Of a stretch of 64,000 nucleotides of DNA, positions 61,571-64,000 are shown in pieces. The DNA comes from Epiperipatus broadwayi (Eukaryota > Onychophora > Udeonychophora > Euonychophora > Peripatidae): NCBI GenBank assembly GCA_028023455.1, contig JAQFVV010006305.1:3897001-3961000 (forward strand). The letters run 5' to 3'. The position numbers and the translations under genes were made by a program. Each line of letters opens with the position of its first letter. Positions within the stretch are counted from its first letter, which is position 1. The notes beneath the pieces were generated by a model that saw nothing but the letters and a program-made list of their open reading frames with translations, ran no database searches and was not told the DNA's origin.

Positions 61571-64000
61571 TCTAATTTATATTTCATTAATTAATATTTT
61601 ATTATTAAAACTAACCTTTTATAATAGTTTATTTATTTTATATTTGTAAAAATGTATATTGTGTTTATTTTATTAAATTGAATTGGATCCTAGATATCTA
61701 TAAAATGTTACAAATATTTTAAATTCTTTTATTAAAGTTTATTTTTCTTCAATAAATCAGTGGTAACATTTTATATTAATCTTTTGATAAATGTACATTA
61801 AAGGATCAATTATGTAAACAATCTAATAATTGTAAAATATATTTTGTAATTTTGTATTTAAATTTTATATCAAATATAAGTTTGAAAGTCATTGTACCAA
61901 ATTCCTAAAATTTTTGTGAATAAAATTTACATTTTTGTTAATTTAAATCTTAATTAAATAGGCTTTGTTAATACAATGACTGATAAACTTAATATGCTTG
62001 TTGATGTTTTCTTTTAATTAGCAAATGAACCCTTGGGGCATGTTTAATGCAGGATTATAGATTTCCCTCCCAAGCAGACACCAACCTCCTAGAACCACTT
62101 AGATAAATTGCAATTGGCAGTTGTCACTGTAGATTGAATCCTATAGATAAAGCCAGATCACATAAATAGTGGAAATTTTTGATAAGAAGAAATTATTATT
62201 TGAAGAACAGTTCACTGAAGAGAGTAGTTTATATTTACAGTACATTGTGACTAAAGAAATGATGGGATGAACAGATCGGCCATTGCTTTCCAGAGTTCTG
62301 TTTCTACCAGTTCATCAATGCCTTTCCAATACTCTCAACATCTATCCTGAGACCGTACTGTGACAAGGAAGCCTGCTAAATGATCTGACTGTATAACTGC
62401 CTGTTTCAAGCCATTAAATATCTACCAATTGATTCTGAGGTAATGTCCAATTTGCCCCAAGCCACGGATTCTATTTTACTTGTTTTCCAAATCAATATTA
62501 ATTTATATTATATATATCTGTAATGTTTATACAATTTAATTTTAAAATGCGTCTTTTAACATTTTTCTTAAATTTAAAAATATCAATTCTTATAAAAATC
62601 TCATATTATTTTGATGTGGCAAATTAAATTAATTTTTGTTGGTTTATTTAGAATATTGACTTACTGAAATTTCCAAGTATAAAACTCAATGAGAAACTAA
62701 CTTTAAATCCTCTCCCTTTTATTTTCTCCATTTAAAATCATTACAGGAGATTTATTTCCATTAAATTAATTAATTAAGAAAGCTCATTTAGTTTTGTACC
62801 TCTTATATTATAAATTTATTTTAAATGATTGAAATTATTTTAAAAGTTAGATGTGGTATTATTACCTCAAATTTAAAATTGCCCTCATAATTTTTTCTGA
62901 AAGAATAAAGAATTTTAGTAAATCAGTTAAGAAAAATCTATCACAATTTCTGTAAAACAAATGTCTTAAAAGAAAATCATTGAAAGTACATTCATCAAAG
63001 CATTTTATCAGTATATGTTTCATACATATATATTTTATTTGTCAGAAAAATAGTAAAATTGTGATGTATAATTTATTATGCTGTATATAGTCAAACTTCA
63101 TGAGAAGTGAGTTTGATATTTAATGCCCAATCTGTCTATGTTAATTAAAAGACAGTCTTATTTTGTAATCTTCTGTGATGAATTATTTGAAATATTTGGA
63201 AAGTGTAAAAAACAATTTATATTTTAATTTTAATTCTTGCCTTCCCTTTTTATATTATAATTTATGATTCATTCATTAATAGCCTAAGATTTCTGGGGAC
63301 TTTCTATTATGTCAGGGAGCCAATTATTTTAATCAGGATTTAAGTTATTATTTTCATTAGTGATACACTATCTATCTATACATGTCTAAGGCATTACGTA
63401 TTTATATCTACAACCATTCATTTATTATTATTTTGCTTTGCTACTTACCCCTCAGGACCTTCAGCAGTTTAAATATCACCAGTCCAATGTTTTACTTTCC
63501 CTCAAAGTAGGTGTAGTTCATACCAAGGAATCTTTTTTCAGGCATTGCCATTAAGATGTGTATGGGAAGTCCAGCACATCAAATCTATTATTATTATTCA
63601 AAGACATGTTTTGGCTGGTGGGCCAGCATTTCTTATCATCTACCTGTATATACCAGAAATTTCTTTTAGTAAAGCCACCTAGAGGTTCATAACAGACCTC
63701 ATTTATTCTTTTGTTGTAATCTATAATAGCATACTGCCTTCATCATTTTATATCTTTATTTAGCAAACCTGAAATGCTTTCTGCTGTGATGGCACATCCT
63801 TCACAAACCAATACCATTAATTAATTAAATATGATTATCTAATTTATTTAAAATGAACTATCTTGCTTTCCACACTAAGTATAGATGACTGATTTAAATG
63901 TAAGTGTTTTAAATACACTCGCTCATGTCTTGTTATTTATATATATATATATATATAGATATTACAAATAAATCTATTATATATATATATATATATATAT
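61571..64000. other. Unassigned DNA to the window end
   Basis: Blocks at 62020-62470 and 63440-63690 are less AT-rich and could be old repeats or unique sequence; no frame or motif supports a gene. (AT)n runs lie at 63939-63957 and from 63978 to the window edge. Confidence 0.45.

Overview
This is animal nuclear DNA: very AT-rich (by eye about three quarters A+T), full of long simple repeats, and mostly made of decayed retroelements. I found no intact host protein-coding gene, rRNA or functional tRNA. Penelope-like elements with GIY-YIG endonucleases, an RTE/BovB-like LINE, a second LINE, a tRNA-derived SINE and a long-LTR retrotransposon point to an invertebrate metazoan. A lophotrochozoan such as a cephalopod is my guess on repeat style alone, at low confidence.

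Layout. 1-9 kb: empty AT-rich DNA with a small foldback element, an (ATT)n array of about 200 bp and two Penelope remnants (7.2-7.96 kb on +, 8.36-8.85 kb on -). 9.5-12.2 kb: a decayed RTE-like LINE interrupted by a SINE with an 11-bp target-site duplication. 14.8-15.4 kb: a tandem duplication, a small foldback and a Penelope 3' end. 18.4-20.7 kb: a different LINE on the minus strand, with RT motifs and a C-terminal zinc finger. 22-25.5 kb: foldback repeats, including a 4 x 104-bp tandem array. 27.4-29.1 kb: an island of less AT-rich, complex sequence, unassigned. 29.7-31.4 kb: the most complete Penelope-like element. 31.467-36.500 kb: a young LTR retrotransposon with 2.16-kb LTRs and only about 0.7 kb of internal sequence. 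39.1-39.6 kb: a 244-bp tandem duplication. 42-45.7 kb: three RTE-like LINE 3' fragments around a compound foldback. 48 kb and 57.1-58.0 kb: further foldbacks. The rest is unassigned AT-rich DNA and (AT)n tracts.

Most interesting signal. Three foldback repeat families (F1 at 1.3, 22, 25 and 48 kb; F2 at 42-43 kb; F3 at 57 kb) each carry what reads as a type I hammerhead self-cleaving ribozyme: CTGATGA, a short stem II, GAAA, a minimal stem III ending in UH, and a two-part stem I with an internal loop. Helix sequences differ between families while pairing is kept. F2 and F3 are built of head-to-tail units of about 377 and 400 bp, arranged as two facing arms. Head-to-tail units carrying minimal type I hammerheads are the hallmark of animal retrozymes, here folded into palindromes. 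Structures were paired by hand; cleavage is not shown.
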